64,000 nt of DNA, taken from Salinicola endophyticus. Lineage in GTDB: Bacteria > Pseudomonadota > Gammaproteobacteria > Pseudomonadales > Halomonadaceae. Position numbers and translations under genes: made by a program. This document shows positions 25,400 through 35,035 of this stretch, piece after piece (within the stretch, counting starts at the first letter, position 1; each line of letters begins with the position of its first letter). The DNA is taken from contig NZ_CP159578.1 of the NCBI RefSeq assembly GCF_040536835.1, positions 3,596,001 through 3,660,000 of the forward strand, in the 5' to 3' direction. The notes beneath the pieces are model-generated. The model saw only the letters and a list, made by a program, of their open reading frames with translations. It was not told where the DNA came from and did not search any database.

Positions 25400-26952
25400 A
25401 GGCGGCGGTACCGGACGGCGGCCGCCCATGGCACGCCCTGGCACTGATGCTACTGGCCGGCATCATGATGGGCGTGGCACTGGCGGGGCTGCACACGGTG
25501 GCCGACCGCGGCCAGGAGTTCGCCTCGCCCGGGCGCTACAACGAGGTGTGGCAGAGCTACAATCTCAGCCGGCAGGTCATGGCCCTGGCCTCGACCGCTG
25601 ATGCCGTGGCCAGCGGCCTCGAGCCTCCCGCACGCCTCAAGCTACGCCTGGGAGTGATGCGCACCGCCCTGCTGCCGCTGTTGCACACGCACATCTTCGA
25701 CGAGCAGGAGGGCGAGCGTCCGCAGATCCAGGCCACCCTGACCCACCTCGACCAGGCGACCCTGCGCTGGAACCAAGAGCTCAGCTGGCAGGAGGCGGGG
25801 GCCGCGCGCCAGGTGGCCGCCACGATCGCCGCGACCCTCGCCGACCAGGAGTCGGCACTGCATGCGCTGGTCGTCGCCGCCAATATCGCCGTCGCCACCC
25901 AGACAGACCACCAGCGCCAGACGCTGCAGCGCACTTTTCACTGGCTCTCGCTGGCCCTGCTGCTGCTCGCCGCCGGCTGTGCGCTGCTGGCGCTGAAGAT
26001 CATCCTGGACCAGCGGCGCACGCGCCGCCTGGCCAACGACCTGCATCAGCTCAACCTCTCGCTGGAGCGGCGTATCCAGGAGCGGACCCAGGCCCTGCGC
26101 GACCGTGAAGCACTATTGCAGAGCATCCTCGACTCCTCGCCCAGCGATGTCACCCTGATCGGTGCCGATCAGCGGCAGGTGTTCTATGTCAGCGACAGCC
26201 TGCTCATCCAGAGCGGCGCCGACCACGCCAGCCGCTTCAGCCTGGCGGCGCTGTTCGTGGATCCCGCCGAGCACGCGCGCTTGGTCGCACGGCTCGAACG
26301 CGGCGAACTGATCTATCAGATGGAGGCCAGGCTGTGTCCCAGGGCGCCCTACTGGGCGCTGCTCAACGCGCGCCAGCTGCGGGTGGGCGAACAGCCGGCG
26401 TGGCTGGTGTGGTGTTTCGACATCACTCAGCGCCGACGCCAGCAGGAGCGCCTGACCCGGCGCGCCGACACCGACGACCTGACCGGGCTGAGCAATCGCC
26501 GTGCACTGCTGCAGGCGGCCGTGAGGCACCTGCGCCGGCGCCGCAACATGCCGCTGAGCGTACTGCTGATCGATATCGACCACTTCAAGCGGGTGAACGA
26601 CGCGTATGGCCACGATGTCGGCGACGACGCACTGCGCGCCGTCGCCAACCAGTTGCGCAGCGCGGTGCGCGACCCCAGCCTGGTCGGAAGGGTGGGCGGC
26701 GAGGAGTTTGCGGTGGTGCTGCCGGAGACGACGCTCGCCGAGGCGGTGGCGGTCGCCGAACGCCTCTGTCGGATGGTGGCCACCACCCCGCTGGTGCTGG
26801 CCTCGGGGCCACAGCTGGCGCTCACCCTCAGCATCGGTGCGGCCGAGCGCTACCCGCGGGAGCCACTCAAGCAACTGATGCGCCGCGCCGATCGTCATCT
26901 TTATCAGGCCAAGCGCAGCGGCCGCGATCGTGTGGTGCAGAGCGAGAGCTGA
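25369..26952 (+). CDS. Membrane diguanylate cyclase with PAS domain
   Basis: Makes cyclic di-GMP from two GTP, 527 residues. The first helix is near residues 25-43. A periplasmic helical domain follows (about 44-185, containing TLTHLDQATLRWNQEL, resembling the DAHL-type sensor). A second helix (about 190-212), a coiled coil, a PAS-like domain (about 245-365), and a C-terminal GGDEF domain complete it. The active loop is GGEEF (443-447), a functional variant of GGDEF, and DIDHFKRVNDAYGHDVGD supplies metal ligands. No upstream RxxD inhibitory site was found. Start overlaps the exported protein gene by 31 bases; later starts are possible. Confidence 0.88.
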   Translation: MATRRTAAALKAAVPDGGRPWHALALMLLAGIMMGVALAGLHTVADRGQEFASPGRYNEVWQSYNLSRQVMALASTADAVASGLEPPARLKLRLGVMRTALLPLLHTHIFDEQEGERPQIQATLTHLDQATLRWNQELSWQEAGAARQVAATIAATLADQESALHALVVAANIAVATQTDHQRQTLQRTFHWLSLALLLLAAGCALLALKIILDQRRTRRLANDLHQLNLSLERRIQERTQALRDREALLQSILDSSPSDVTLIGADQRQVFYVSDSLLIQSGADHASRFSLAALFVDPAEHARLVARLERGELIYQMEARLCPRAPYWALLNARQLRVGEQPAWLVWCFDITQRRRQQERLTRRADTDDLTGLSNRRALLQAAVRHLRRRRNMPLSVLLIDIDHFKRVNDAYGHDVGDDALRAVANQLRSAVRDPSLVGRVGGEEFAVVLPETTLAEAVAVAERLCRMVATTPLVLASGPQLALTLSIGAAERYPREPLKQLMRRADRHLYQAKRSGRDRVVQSES

Positions 26953-27085
26953 GACGGACACACCGATTTCGGTCTAAACTCTGCTCACGTCAGGGATCGG
27001 CACGCGCAGTGACGCCGTCGCAGCGATACCCTGGAAGAGACGCCACCGCAGAGAGGCACGGCGCGCGGCATGTCACGGAGCCTGT

Positions 27086-27119
27086 CGGCGATTTATTAAG
27101 CATGCTAATATTATCGCCG
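27086..27119. promoter_or_regulatory. Hyphenated dyad upstream of the efflux operon
   Basis: CGGCGAT (27086-27092) and ATCGCCG (27113-27119) are symmetric about the same centre as the inner palindrome AGCATGCT (27099-27106). The AT-rich 34-base dyad ends 26 bases before the first gene of the AaeXAB-like operon, a position suited to an operator overlapping the promoter. Confidence 0.4.
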
Positions 27120-27145
27120 CTTCGACGGATGGGCTAAGAGGTGTC

Positions 27146-27364
27146 ATGGGTCTTCAGGAAATCGCGCTAGGTGGCATCTATCTCAGCCCCCTACTGATCT
27201 ACGCCATACTCGGCCTCGTTGCCACGCTGGTCACACGCACCCTGCTGCACTGGCTCGTCGGGCAGCGCGCGCTGTGGTACGAAGCCTGGTTCGACGTTTC
27301 GCTGTTCGTGCTCTTCACCGCCGCCATCACTTTTCTGTTTACCGTCCTGCTCGAGAGCTCTTGA
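27146..27364 (+). CDS. aaeX: DUF1656 small membrane protein (AaeX-like)
   Basis: 72-residue inner-membrane protein with two hydrophobic helices (about 13-32 and 48-68). It always precedes an HlyD fusion protein and a FUSC protein in aaeXAB-type operons, as here. Its role in the exporter is not known. A GAGGT site precedes the ATG, and its stop overlaps the next start by one base (TGATG). Confidence 0.85.
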   Translation: MGLQEIALGGIYLSPLLIYAILGLVATLVTRTLLHWLVGQRALWYEAWFDVSLFVLFTAAITFLFTVLLESS

Positions 27365-28383
27365 TGCGCAACTCGCTCCGTATCCTCTTGACCCTGATCG
27401 TCGTCGCCATCGCCATCGCCGCCGGCGTATGGCTGTGGAACTACTACCTGTTCACGCCCTGGACCCGCGACGCCCGCGTGCGCGCCGAGGTGATCACCAT
27501 CGCCCCGGACGTCTCCGGCTGGGTGCGCTCGCTCAATGTCAGCGACACCGGCTACGTCAGCCAGGGCGACACCCTGTTCGAGATCGATCCCTCGCGCTAT
27601 CAGGCCGCCCTCGACAAGGCCGAGGCCAGTGTCGCCAACAATCAAGCCACGCTCGACCTGAAACGCGCCGAAGAGAGCCGCCGCAACCAGCTCAGCAATC
27701 GCTCGATCAGCGCCGAGGATCGCCAGATCGCGCAGATCAACACACGCATCGCCAAGGCCAATCTGGAGCAGGCTCAGGCCAGCCTCGCCAGCGCCAGGCT
27801 CGACCTGCAGCGCACCCGGGTGGTGGCGCCGGTGAGCGGCCACGTGCTCAACCTGCAGCTGGCAGCGGGCAACTACGTCTCCCGCGGCACCCCGGTGATG
27901 GCGCTGGTGCAGGCGCACTCCTATTACGTGATGGGGTACTTCGAAGAGACCAAGCTGTCGTCGATCGCCATCGGCGACCCGGCGGATATCATCCTGATGA
28001 ACGGTGATACCCACCTGCACGGCCATGTCGCCGGTATCGGGCGCGGCATTGCCGATACCAACACCAGCCTCAACAACCAGCTGCTGCCGCAGGTTCAGCC
28101 CACCTTCAACTGGGTGCGCCTGGCCCAGCGAATTCCGGTGCTGGTGACCTTCGACGAGATGCCCGATCACACCCTGCTGAGCGCCGGCATGACCGCGACG
28201 ATCCGCATCCAGCACGACGCCGATACCGAGCGCACCGACGCCAAGCCTGCACCGGCCCAGCCCGTCAGCACTGCAGCCCCGGCCGGCAGCGGCGTGGATC
28301 GACGCCCCACGCCGCAGTCCCAGTCGCCAACGCCGCTCCCCGACGCGATCCCCACCGAGCGCGCCACCGACGACGTGCCCTGA
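27364..28383 (+). CDS. aaeA: HlyD-family membrane fusion protein (AaeA-like)
   Basis: Periplasmic adaptor of an export complex, 339 residues. An N-terminal anchor helix (about 7-24) is followed by the conserved YYLFTPWTRDARVRAEVITIAPDVSGWV stretch (shown in part, about residues 27-54). The lipoyl-like barrel and hairpin come next, with LDLQRTRVVAPVSGHVLNL. A proline- and alanine-rich C-terminal tail (about 285-339) is not part of the core fold and is longer than in E. coli AaeA. The ATG at 27364 overlaps the AaeX stop. A frame beginning at 27274 is not used. Confidence 0.88.
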   Translation: MRNSLRILLTLIVVAIAIAAGVWLWNYYLFTPWTRDARVRAEVITIAPDVSGWVRSLNVSDTGYVSQGDTLFEIDPSRYQAALDKAEASVANNQATLDLKRAEESRRNQLSNRSISAEDRQIAQINTRIAKANLEQAQASLASARLDLQRTRVVAPVSGHVLNLQLAAGNYVSRGTPVMALVQAHSYYVMGYFEETKLSSIAIGDPADIILMNGDTHLHGHVAGIGRGIADTNTSLNNQLLPQVQPTFNWVRLAQRIPVLVTFDEMPDHTLLSAGMTATIRIQHDADTERTDAKPAPAQPVSTAAPAGSGVDRRPTPQSQSPTPLPDAIPTERATDDVP

Positions 28384-28387
28384 TCCC

Positions 28388-30451
28388 ATGCCGACGCTGC
28401 TCAAGCACTATCTGATGCCGGACGCCGCGGCGGTCAAGTTCGCGATCAAGACCACCCTGGCGATGATGCTCGCGCTCTACCTGGCGCTCTGGTTCAACCT
28501 CGATCGCCCCTACTGGGCGCTGATCTCGGCGGCGTTTCTGCAGATTCGACCGATGAGCGGCATGGTGATCGAAAAGGGCATCTGTCAGATCGGCGGCACC
28601 CTCATCGGCGCCCTGGTCGGGATCGCGATCATGGCGCTGTTCGCCCAGGCGCGGATCCCGGCACTGACCGCGCTGACCCTATGGATCATGCTGTGTACCT
28701 ATGTCGCCTCGCTGTGGCGCAACAACTACACCTACGGGTGCATCATGGGCGCGGTCACCGCGATGCTGATCGTGGTGATCTCCAGCGGCAGCTCTCCCGG
28801 TGGGATGTTCGATATCGCCGTCGCGCGGCTCTCGGAGCTGGGCCTGGGCGCGATATGCGCCACCCTGGTGAGCTCGCTGCTGTGGCCCTCCAGGGTCGGC
28901 GAGCACCTCGCCACCCAGGCCGACAGCGTGATCAACCAGGCCTTCGAGCATGCCGCTTTGCGCCTGGCGGCGAGTGATGACATCCCCGCCATGCAGCAGG
29001 CCCTGCGCGGCAGCCTGGGGCCGCTCACGATGCTAGAGACCGATAGCCAGGCGGCGCGCTTCGAAGGCCCCGAAGGCCCTGGGCGCATGCGCGCCACCCA
29101 CGTGCTGACACGCCGCACGCTGCGCCTCATGGCCACACTGCACGCGCTGCACCAACTGCTGCACGACCACGCCGACAAGCTCGACCCGGGCAGTGTCGAG
29201 ATCGCACGCCAGGTCGCCGACGGCTTCCGCGAAGCGGAACACGTCAACGGCGTCCCCCAGGCACGCCAGGAGCTGCGCGCGCTGCGCCGCCTGGTCCACG
29301 AGAGCAACGAGTCCGGCCTGGCGCCGCTCGACCGTCGCGTGCGTCTGGGCATCCGCGAAGCGATCGGCCACGCCATGGTGATGCTGGACGCACGCGAGGC
29401 GATCGCCGACCCGGGCCGTCACCGCCTGCGCTCGGCCCCCCTGGCGTGGCACCGCGACCACCTGGCAGCGGGCATCAACGCCCTGCGCGCCGGGCTGGTG
29501 TTCACCTGCCTGGCCACCTTCTGGATTCTCACCGCATGGAACAGCGCACTGGTGGCGCTGCTGCTGGGCACACTGTTTTCGGCGTTCTTCGCCAGCCGCG
29601 ACAATCCGGTGATGATCACCATGATGTTCTACAAGGGCATGCTCGCGGCGATCCCCAGCGCCTTCCTGTTCGGCCATGTGCTGCTGTCTCAGGCCCATGG
29701 CTTTCCGATGCTGGCCATGCTCTTCGGCACGCCGCTGTTCCTCGGGCTGATGGGCGCGACCAACCCCAAGATCATGGGCTACTGCCTGGCCTTCACCATC
29801 TTCAATATCCTGCTGACCATGCCCGGCAACAACATGGACTTCTCCTTCGACAGCTTCGCCAACCGCGCACTGTCGGTGATCATCGGTCTGAGCTGTGTGG
29901 TGATGGGATTCCGTCTGCTACCTGGACTGGGCACGCGGCTACGCCGCCGGCGTCTGATCAACGCCATCTCCCAGGATATCCACCAGCTGCGGCGGCGTTC
30001 GATCCGCGATGCCGAGACTCGCTTCAGCGGCCACATGGCCGATCGCATGCTGCAACTGGCACAGCACGACGACATGCTGCCGGAGGATCAGCGCCATCTG
30101 TTCATCCTGGGCCTCACCGGCCTGGATATCGGCAGCGCCACCCTGCGCCTGCGCGACCGCCTCGACGACGCATCGCACCCGCTGATCCGGCGCGCCCACC
30201 GCCAACTCTTGCGCGCCCTGGCCAGCGGTTTCGAGGAAGCCGCCAACGGCCGCCCCCCCCAGGGCGTACACGCCGCCGGCCAGCGCCTGGATGCGCTGAT
30301 CGCCGAGCACGGCGATGTCCCCGCGGATCGCCGCGTGCTGATTGAGGGGCTGATCGAGCGCCTGGAACTGGCGCTGGAACGTCTGGCCAGGATCATGGCC
30401 GAGCGCCCGCACATCAAGCCGTCGACGGCCACCGCCAGCGCCAGCCATTGA
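28388..30451 (+). CDS. aaeB: FUSC-family efflux protein (AaeB-like)
   Basis: Inner-membrane subunit, 687 residues, matching AaeB/fusaric acid resistance proteins. Two membrane blocks (about 14-165 and 360-515) each have several helices, joined and followed by cytosolic helical regions. The first block has FAIKTTLAMMLALYLALWFNLDRPYWA. The E. coli AaeAB system exports p-hydroxybenzoate and related aromatic acids; this one may export similar weak acids. It starts four bases after aaeA. No divergent LysR-type aaeR is present. Confidence 0.88.
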   Translation: MPTLLKHYLMPDAAAVKFAIKTTLAMMLALYLALWFNLDRPYWALISAAFLQIRPMSGMVIEKGICQIGGTLIGALVGIAIMALFAQARIPALTALTLWIMLCTYVASLWRNNYTYGCIMGAVTAMLIVVISSGSSPGGMFDIAVARLSELGLGAICATLVSSLLWPSRVGEHLATQADSVINQAFEHAALRLAASDDIPAMQQALRGSLGPLTMLETDSQAARFEGPEGPGRMRATHVLTRRTLRLMATLHALHQLLHDHADKLDPGSVEIARQVADGFREAEHVNGVPQARQELRALRRLVHESNESGLAPLDRRVRLGIREAIGHAMVMLDAREAIADPGRHRLRSAPLAWHRDHLAAGINALRAGLVFTCLATFWILTAWNSALVALLLGTLFSAFFASRDNPVMITMMFYKGMLAAIPSAFLFGHVLLSQAHGFPMLAMLFGTPLFLGLMGATNPKIMGYCLAFTIFNILLTMPGNNMDFSFDSFANRALSVIIGLSCVVMGFRLLPGLGTRLRRRRLINAISQDIHQLRRRSIRDAETRFSGHMADRMLQLAQHDDMLPEDQRHLFILGLTGLDIGSATLRLRDRLDDASHPLIRRAHRQLLRALASGFEEAANGRPPQGVHAAGQRLDALIAEHGDVPADRRVLIEGLIERLELALERLARIMAERPHIKPSTATASASH

Positions 30452-30472
30452 GGCGGTGAGCCGCGCCCAGGC

Positions 30473-31507
30473 TCAGCTCAGGCGTCGCGGCCAGGTGTCG
30501 GCGATGCGATAGCCGGACGGCCACGGATCGTGCGGGTCGAGGGTGTGCTGATGGGTGCCGGTGATGAAGGCGCGGCCGCGGATAGAGGGCACGATCGCCG
30601 GACGCCCGCCGAGTTCGGTGGCCGCCTCGATCCGACAGTGGAAGCGCGAGCCCAGAATCGACTCGCCGATGAAGGTCTCCCCGACCGCCAGCCGGCCCTG
30701 AGCATGCAGCAGCGCCATGCGGGCCGAGCAGCCGGTACCGGTGGGCGAGCGGTCGAGCTTGCCGGGCTGGATCGCCACCGTGTTGCGCCCTACCCAGGTA
30801 CCCTGCTCGCGCACCGGCGGCGCGGCGATCTGGCAGAACGAGACGTGGCGCCACTGCGGATTGTCCGGGTGCTCGAAACCGACCTGCTCGTTGACCGCCC
30901 GGGTAATGCGCATGCCCACATCGACCAGCTCGCGGGCCTCGTCCGGGGTCACCTGGAAGCCCAGGTCCTCGGCATCGACGATCACGAAGCTATCGCCACC
31001 GAAGGCGGTGTCCACCCTCAGGCTACCCAGCCCGGCGACCTCCAGGGTCAGATCGCGATGGGCGACGAAGGCCGGCAGATTGCGCACCTCGACCTCCTCC
31101 ACCCGCCCCTGGGCACAGCGCGCACTCACCTCGATCAGCCCGCCCGGCGCTTCGAGCACCAGCCGAGTGTAGGGCTCGTGCATCGGCAGAATGCCGGTCT
31201 CCAGCAGCACCGTGGCAACACACAGGCTATTGGAGCCGGACATCGGCGGCGTGTCTTCCGGCTCCATGATGATGAAACCCATCTGCGCCCGCGGATCCTT
31301 GGCCGGCACCAGCAGGTTGACGTGGCGGAACACCCCGCCGCGGGGCTCGTTGAGCATGAAGTCGCGCAGCGTGGCGTCGGCGGCGATCCAGCGCGACTGC
31401 GCCCACAGGGTCTCACCCGGGGGCGCCACCACGCCGCCGACGATGACATCCCCCACCTCGCCCTCGGCGTGGCAACTGACACTGTGGATCACGCGCGTGC
31501 TGTGCAT
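30473..31507 (-). CDS. Proline racemase superfamily protein (hydroxyproline dehydratase/epimerase type)
   Basis: 344 residues in the PLP-independent proline racemase fold. Family landmarks are [13 protein letters not shown] near the start, [13 protein letters not shown], and [19 protein letters not shown] near the end. The two catalytic positions are Ser90 (PPMSGSNSL) and Thr256 (RSPTGTG). Racemases use Cys/Cys, 4-hydroxyproline epimerases Cys or Ser with Cys, and trans-3-hydroxyproline dehydratases Cys with Thr; Ser/Thr matches none of these well-known types. The start at 31507 has GAGGAG seven bases upstream; six more codons are open before it. Lies just downstream of a LIV-type importer operon that may feed it. 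Confidence 0.8.
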   Translation of the reverse strand: MHSTRVIHSVSCHAEGEVGDVIVGGVVAPPGETLWAQSRWIAADATLRDFMLNEPRGGVFRHVNLLVPAKDPRAQMGFIIMEPEDTPPMSGSNSLCVATVLLETGILPMHEPYTRLVLEAPGGLIEVSARCAQGRVEEVEVRNLPAFVAHRDLTLEVAGLGSLRVDTAFGGDSFVIVDAEDLGFQVTPDEARELVDVGMRITRAVNEQVGFEHPDNPQWRHVSFCQIAAPPVREQGTWVGRNTVAIQPGKLDRSPTGTGCSARMALLHAQGRLAVGETFIGESILGSRFHCRIEAATELGGRPAIVPSIRGRAFITGTHQHTLDPHDPWPSGYRIADTWPRRLS

Positions 31508-31542
31508 CGTGTCACTCCTCGCCATCCGCGTGCACCGCGGGC

Positions 31543-32340
31543 TCAGTCGCCCAGGCCGAGATAAGCCTTGACCACCGCAGCGTCCTCGCGCATCGCTGCA
31601 GCATCACCCTGCATACGGATCTCGCCGTTCTCGATCACGTAGGCGTAGTGCGCCAGGCGCAGCGCCAGACGTGCGTTCTGCTCGACCAGCAGGATGGTGG
31701 TGCCGGCTTCGTTGAGGCGCTTGATGATGCGCATGATCTCGGTCACCAGCTTGGGCGCCAGACCCATCGAGGGCTCGTCGAGCAGCATCACGCTGGGGCC
31801 GTGCATCAGCGCCCGCCCCATCGCCAGCATCTGCTGCTGACCACCGGAGAGCAGCGAACCATCCTGATGGCGGCGCTCGTGGAGGATCGGGAACAGCGCG
31901 TAGACCTCCTCCAGCCGCTGCCGGCGCAGCGCGCCGTCCTTGACGGTAAAGGCACCCAGTTCGAGGTTCTCCTTCACCGTCAGCCCGCGCAGCACACGCC
32001 GGCCTTCGGGCACGTGGACCACGCCGCGGCGGGCGATCCGATGCGCCGGCAGCCGGGCGATCGACTCCCCCTCGAGGCAGACGTCACCCTGACGCGCCCG
32101 CACCAGCCCGGAGATGGTCTTCAGCGTGGTCGACTTGCCGGCGCCGTTGCTGCCCAGCAGGGTCACGATCTCGCCCTGGCGCACCTCCAGCGACACCCCG
32201 CGCAGGGCCTGGATCTGTCCATAGAATGCATCCACCCCGCTCAGGCTCAGGCGCACCTCGCCCTGGCGCAGCGCACCCTGCCCCCCTGCGGCCGGCGGGC
32301 TCGCCGCCGCCACCTCGTCGGCTCTCGTCGTCTGTGTCAC
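31543..32340 (-). CDS. livF: Branched-chain amino acid-type ABC transporter ATPase
   Basis: ATP-binding subunit, 265 residues. Walker A is GSNGAGKST (63-71), the signature LSGGQQQML (about 163-171) and Walker [14 protein letters not shown] (about 183-195). An unusual 27-residue Ala/Gly/Pro extension precedes the domain. The only upstream start in frame is GTG, overlapping the livG stop by four bases. With LivG, LivM, LivH and the periplasmic receptor it forms a full LIV importer. Given the neighbouring racemase-family enzyme, hydroxyproline-like ligands are as plausible as leucine. Confidence 0.9.
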   Translation of the reverse strand: MTQTTRADEVAAASPPAAGGQGALRQGEVRLSLSGVDAFYGQIQALRGVSLEVRQGEIVTLLGSNGAGKSTTLKTISGLVRARQGDVCLEGESIARLPAHRIARRGVVHVPEGRRVLRGLTVKENLELGAFTVKDGALRRQRLEEVYALFPILHERRHQDGSLLSGGQQQMLAMGRALMHGPSVMLLDEPSMGLAPKLVTEIMRIIKRLNEAGTTILLVEQNARLALRLAHYAYVIENGEIRMQGDAAAMREDAAVVKAYLGLGD

Positions 32341-33113
32341 AGCGCCAACTCCTCGTCGTCCTGGCCCAGATAGGCCTCGATCACCCGCGGATCGTTGGCC
32401 ACCGCCTGGGGCGTGCCTTCGGTGATCAGGCTGCCGTGGTCGAGCACGCTGATATGTTCGGAAACGTTCATCACCAGACTCATGTCGTGCTCGATCAGCA
32501 GTACCGCGATGCCGCGCTCGTCGCGAATGCGCCGGATCAGCTCGACCAGCGCCTCCTTCTCACTGCCGTTGAGCCCCGCCGCTGGCTCGTCGAGCAGCAG
32601 AAGCTTGGGCTCGGTGGCCAGCGCCCGGGCGATCTCCACCCGCCGCTGGTGGCCGTAGGCGAGATTGGTCGCCAGGCGCTCCTGGCTGTCGGCGAGGCCG
32701 ACGAAATCGAGACACTCGAGACTGGTCGCGCGAATCCGCTTCTCTTCGGCGCGCTGACTGGGCAGCCGCAGCACCGCCGCCAGCGCGCCGGCACGGGAGC
32801 GGCAGTGCTGGCCGGCCATGACGTTCTCGAGCACCGACATCTCGCGGAACAGGCGCACGTTCTGGAAGGTGCGTGCGATACCCAGGCGGGTCACGCTGTG
32901 CGGCTTGCGCTTGACCAGGCGCTCGCCGTCGAAGGTGATTTCGCCACGCTGCGGCCGATAGAAGCCGGTGATGACGTTGAACAGTGAGGTCTTGCCGGCA
33001 CCGTTGGGGCCGATCAGGCTCTGGATGCGCCCCGCGGCGACCCCGAAAGCGACCCCGTCGAGCACGCTGTTACCGGCGAAGCTCAGCGACACCTGGTTGA
33101 GTTGGAGTAGCAT
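32337..33113 (-). CDS. livG: Branched-chain amino acid-type ABC transporter ATPase
   Basis: Second ATPase, 258 residues. Walker A is GPNGAGKTS (about 38-46). The LivG-type insertion NVMAGQHCRSRAGALAAVLRLP follows (about 92-113). The degenerate signature LAYGHQRRVEIARAL is also typical of LivG. Walker B is LLLLDEPAAGLNG. The start at 33113 (MLLQLNQVSLSF) has GAGGAG upstream; a longer frame has no ribosome site. Gap of ten bases to livM and overlap with livF. Confidence 0.93.
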   Translation of the reverse strand: MLLQLNQVSLSFAGNSVLDGVAFGVAAGRIQSLIGPNGAGKTSLFNVITGFYRPQRGEITFDGERLVKRKPHSVTRLGIARTFQNVRLFREMSVLENVMAGQHCRSRAGALAAVLRLPSQRAEEKRIRATSLECLDFVGLADSQERLATNLAYGHQRRVEIARALATEPKLLLLDEPAAGLNGSEKEALVELIRRIRDERGIAVLLIEHDMSLVMNVSEHISVLDHGSLITEGTPQAVANDPRVIEAYLGQDDEELAL

Positions 33114-33123
33114 CGGCGGCTCC

Positions 33124-34113
33124 TCAGGATCGTTTTTCGGGCCAGATACCACTGGGCCGGAACAGCATGATCAGCAGCAGCAGCACGGCGAAGATCAGCA
33201 GCCGCAGGGTATCGAACTCGCGCAGCAGCTCCGGGCCCAGCACCACGATGAAGGCGCCCAGGATCACCCCGGGAATCTTGCCCATGCCCCCCAGCACCAC
33301 CGCCATCAGGATCAGCACCGACTGCTGAAAACTGAAGCTCTCCGGCGAGATCGCGCCCAGGTTGACCGAGAAGAAGATGCCGCCGACGGCACCGAAGATC
33401 GCGCCGATCACATAGGCCGCCAGCTTGACCGCGACTCGGTTGATCCCCATCGCCTCGGCGGCGTCTTCGTCGTGGCGCACATAGAGCCAGGCACGCCCCA
33501 GGCGCGAGTCGAACAGCCGCTGGCTGGCGATGTAGGCGAGCACCGCCAGCACCGCGAAGACGTAGTAGAAATCGATCGAGCTATCGATGTACCAGCCGAA
33601 AAGTGACGGTTCGGGGATGTGCGACAGCCCGCTGGCGCCACCGGTGATCTCCAGATTGCGCGCGGTGAAGCGCACGATCTCGCCGAAGCCCAGGGTGACG
33701 ATGGCCAGATAGTCGCTGCGCAGCCGCAGCGTCGGCCCGCCGATGATCACCCCGGCCAGCGCCGCCGCCAGCAGCGCGAACGGGATCGCAGCCCAGAAGT
33801 TGAAGCCGAACTGCTGGGTCAGGATGCCGATGGTGTAGGCGCCCACGGCGAAGAAGGCGGCATAGCCGAGATCGAGCAGGCCGGCATAGCCCACCACCAC
33901 GTTGAGACCCAGGCACAGCACCACGTAGAGCAGCGCATTGGTCAGGATCACGGTGACGTACTGGCTCGACAGCCACGGCGTGACGATCAGGATGGCGAGC
34001 AGCACCAGATGCAGCGCGCGCCGCCGCCCGGGGGAGTCGAAGGCGGCATACAGGCGCTGGGCCGGGTTGCCACGGGGGCGCTCCTGTGGCGCCACGGGGG
34101 TCGGATTGGCCAT
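33124..34113 (-). CDS. livM: Branched-chain amino acid-type ABC permease LivM
   Basis: 329-residue inner-membrane permease with about ten hydrophobic segments. LCLGLNVVVGYAGLLDLGYAAFFAVGAY, GAPTLRLRSDYLAIVTLGFGEI-like sequence (here GGPTLRLRSDYLAIVTLGFGE) and MGINRVAVKLAAYVIGA define LivM, including the EAA-like loop that meets LivF and LivG. GAGAGGA lies seven bases upstream of the ATG. Adjacent to livH with one base between. Confidence 0.93.
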   Translation of the reverse strand: MANPTPVAPQERPRGNPAQRLYAAFDSPGRRRALHLVLLAILIVTPWLSSQYVTVILTNALLYVVLCLGLNVVVGYAGLLDLGYAAFFAVGAYTIGILTQQFGFNFWAAIPFALLAAALAGVIIGGPTLRLRSDYLAIVTLGFGEIVRFTARNLEITGGASGLSHIPEPSLFGWYIDSSIDFYYVFAVLAVLAYIASQRLFDSRLGRAWLYVRHDEDAAEAMGINRVAVKLAAYVIGAIFGAVGGIFFSVNLGAISPESFSFQQSVLILMAVVLGGMGKIPGVILGAFIVVLGPELLREFDTLRLLIFAVLLLLIMLFRPSGIWPEKRS

Positions 34114-34114
34114 G

Positions 34115-35035
34115 TCACATCCTCTCCACTTCGGATTTGCCGAGCAGCCCCGTGGGCTTGAACACCAGCACCAGGATCAGGATCGCGAAGGTGAAGACAT
34201 CCTTCCATTCGCTGCCGATGAACGGGATATGGGTGCCGAACGACTCCAGCAGCCCCAGGATCAGGCCGCCGAGCATGGCCCCGGTGATACTGCCGATGCC
34301 GCCGATCACCGCCGCGGTGAACGCCTTCAGCCCGATCAGAAAGCCCATGAAGTACCAGATGCTGCCGTAGTAGGCGCCGGCCATGGTGCCGGCCGCGGCG
34401 GCCAGCCCCGAGCCGATGAAGAAAGTGATCGCGATCACCGCCGAGACGTTGATGCCGAGCATGCGACACATGTCTTTGTCGATCGCCACCGCGCGCATGG
34501 CGCGGCCATAGAGCGTCTTCGACACGAACAGCTCCAGCGCGATCATCAGTACCGCCGCCGTGGCCACCAGCACGATCTGGTTATACGAGATGAACAGGTT
34601 GCCAAGGCTGAGCCCGCCGAAGCCGAGGTCAGTGCGGAAGGCGGTGTACTGGCCGCCGGTCAGCGACAGCGCGGCGTTCTGCAGCACCAGCGACACCGCC
34701 AGCGCAGTGATCAGGATCGAAAGCCGCGGTGCCGCCAGCATCGGGTGGTAGGCGATACGCTCGATCACTACCCCCAGGCAGCCCACCGCCAGCATCGCCA
34801 GCAGCATCGCCACGAAGATGCCCAGCCAGCCGGCGCCGAGCACCCCGGAGACCAGCGACAGACCGCCGAAGCCGGCGAAGGCGCCGGTCATGTAGAGATC
34901 GCCATGGGCGAAGTTGAGCAGCTTGATGACCCCGAACACCATGGTGTAGCCGAGTGCCACCAGCGCGTAGAAAGAGCCCAGCACCAGCCCGTCGGCGAGC
35001 TGCTGGAGCAGAGAGTCGTACCAGGTCATGGGCAT
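34115..35035 (-). CDS. livH: Branched-chain amino acid-type ABC permease LivH
   Basis: 306-residue inner-membrane permease. The N-terminus LADGLVLGSFYALVALGYTMVFGVIKLLNFAHGD (shown in part, residues 13-46) and the loop YGRAMRAVAIDKDMCRMLGINV are the LivH hallmarks. Eight helices are visible. ATG 35035 or 35029 could be used. Downstream of the receptor gene by about 95 bases, upstream of livM. Confidence 0.93.
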   Translation of the reverse strand: MPMTWYDSLLQQLADGLVLGSFYALVALGYTMVFGVIKLLNFAHGDLYMTGAFAGFGGLSLVSGVLGAGWLGIFVAMLLAMLAVGCLGVVIERIAYHPMLAAPRLSILITALAVSLVLQNAALSLTGGQYTAFRTDLGFGGLSLGNLFISYNQIVLVATAAVLMIALELFVSKTLYGRAMRAVAIDKDMCRMLGINVSAVIAITFFIGSGLAAAAGTMAGAYYGSIWYFMGFLIGLKAFTAAVIGGIGSITGAMLGGLILGLLESFGTHIPFIGSEWKDVFTFAILILVLVFKPTGLLGKSEVERM

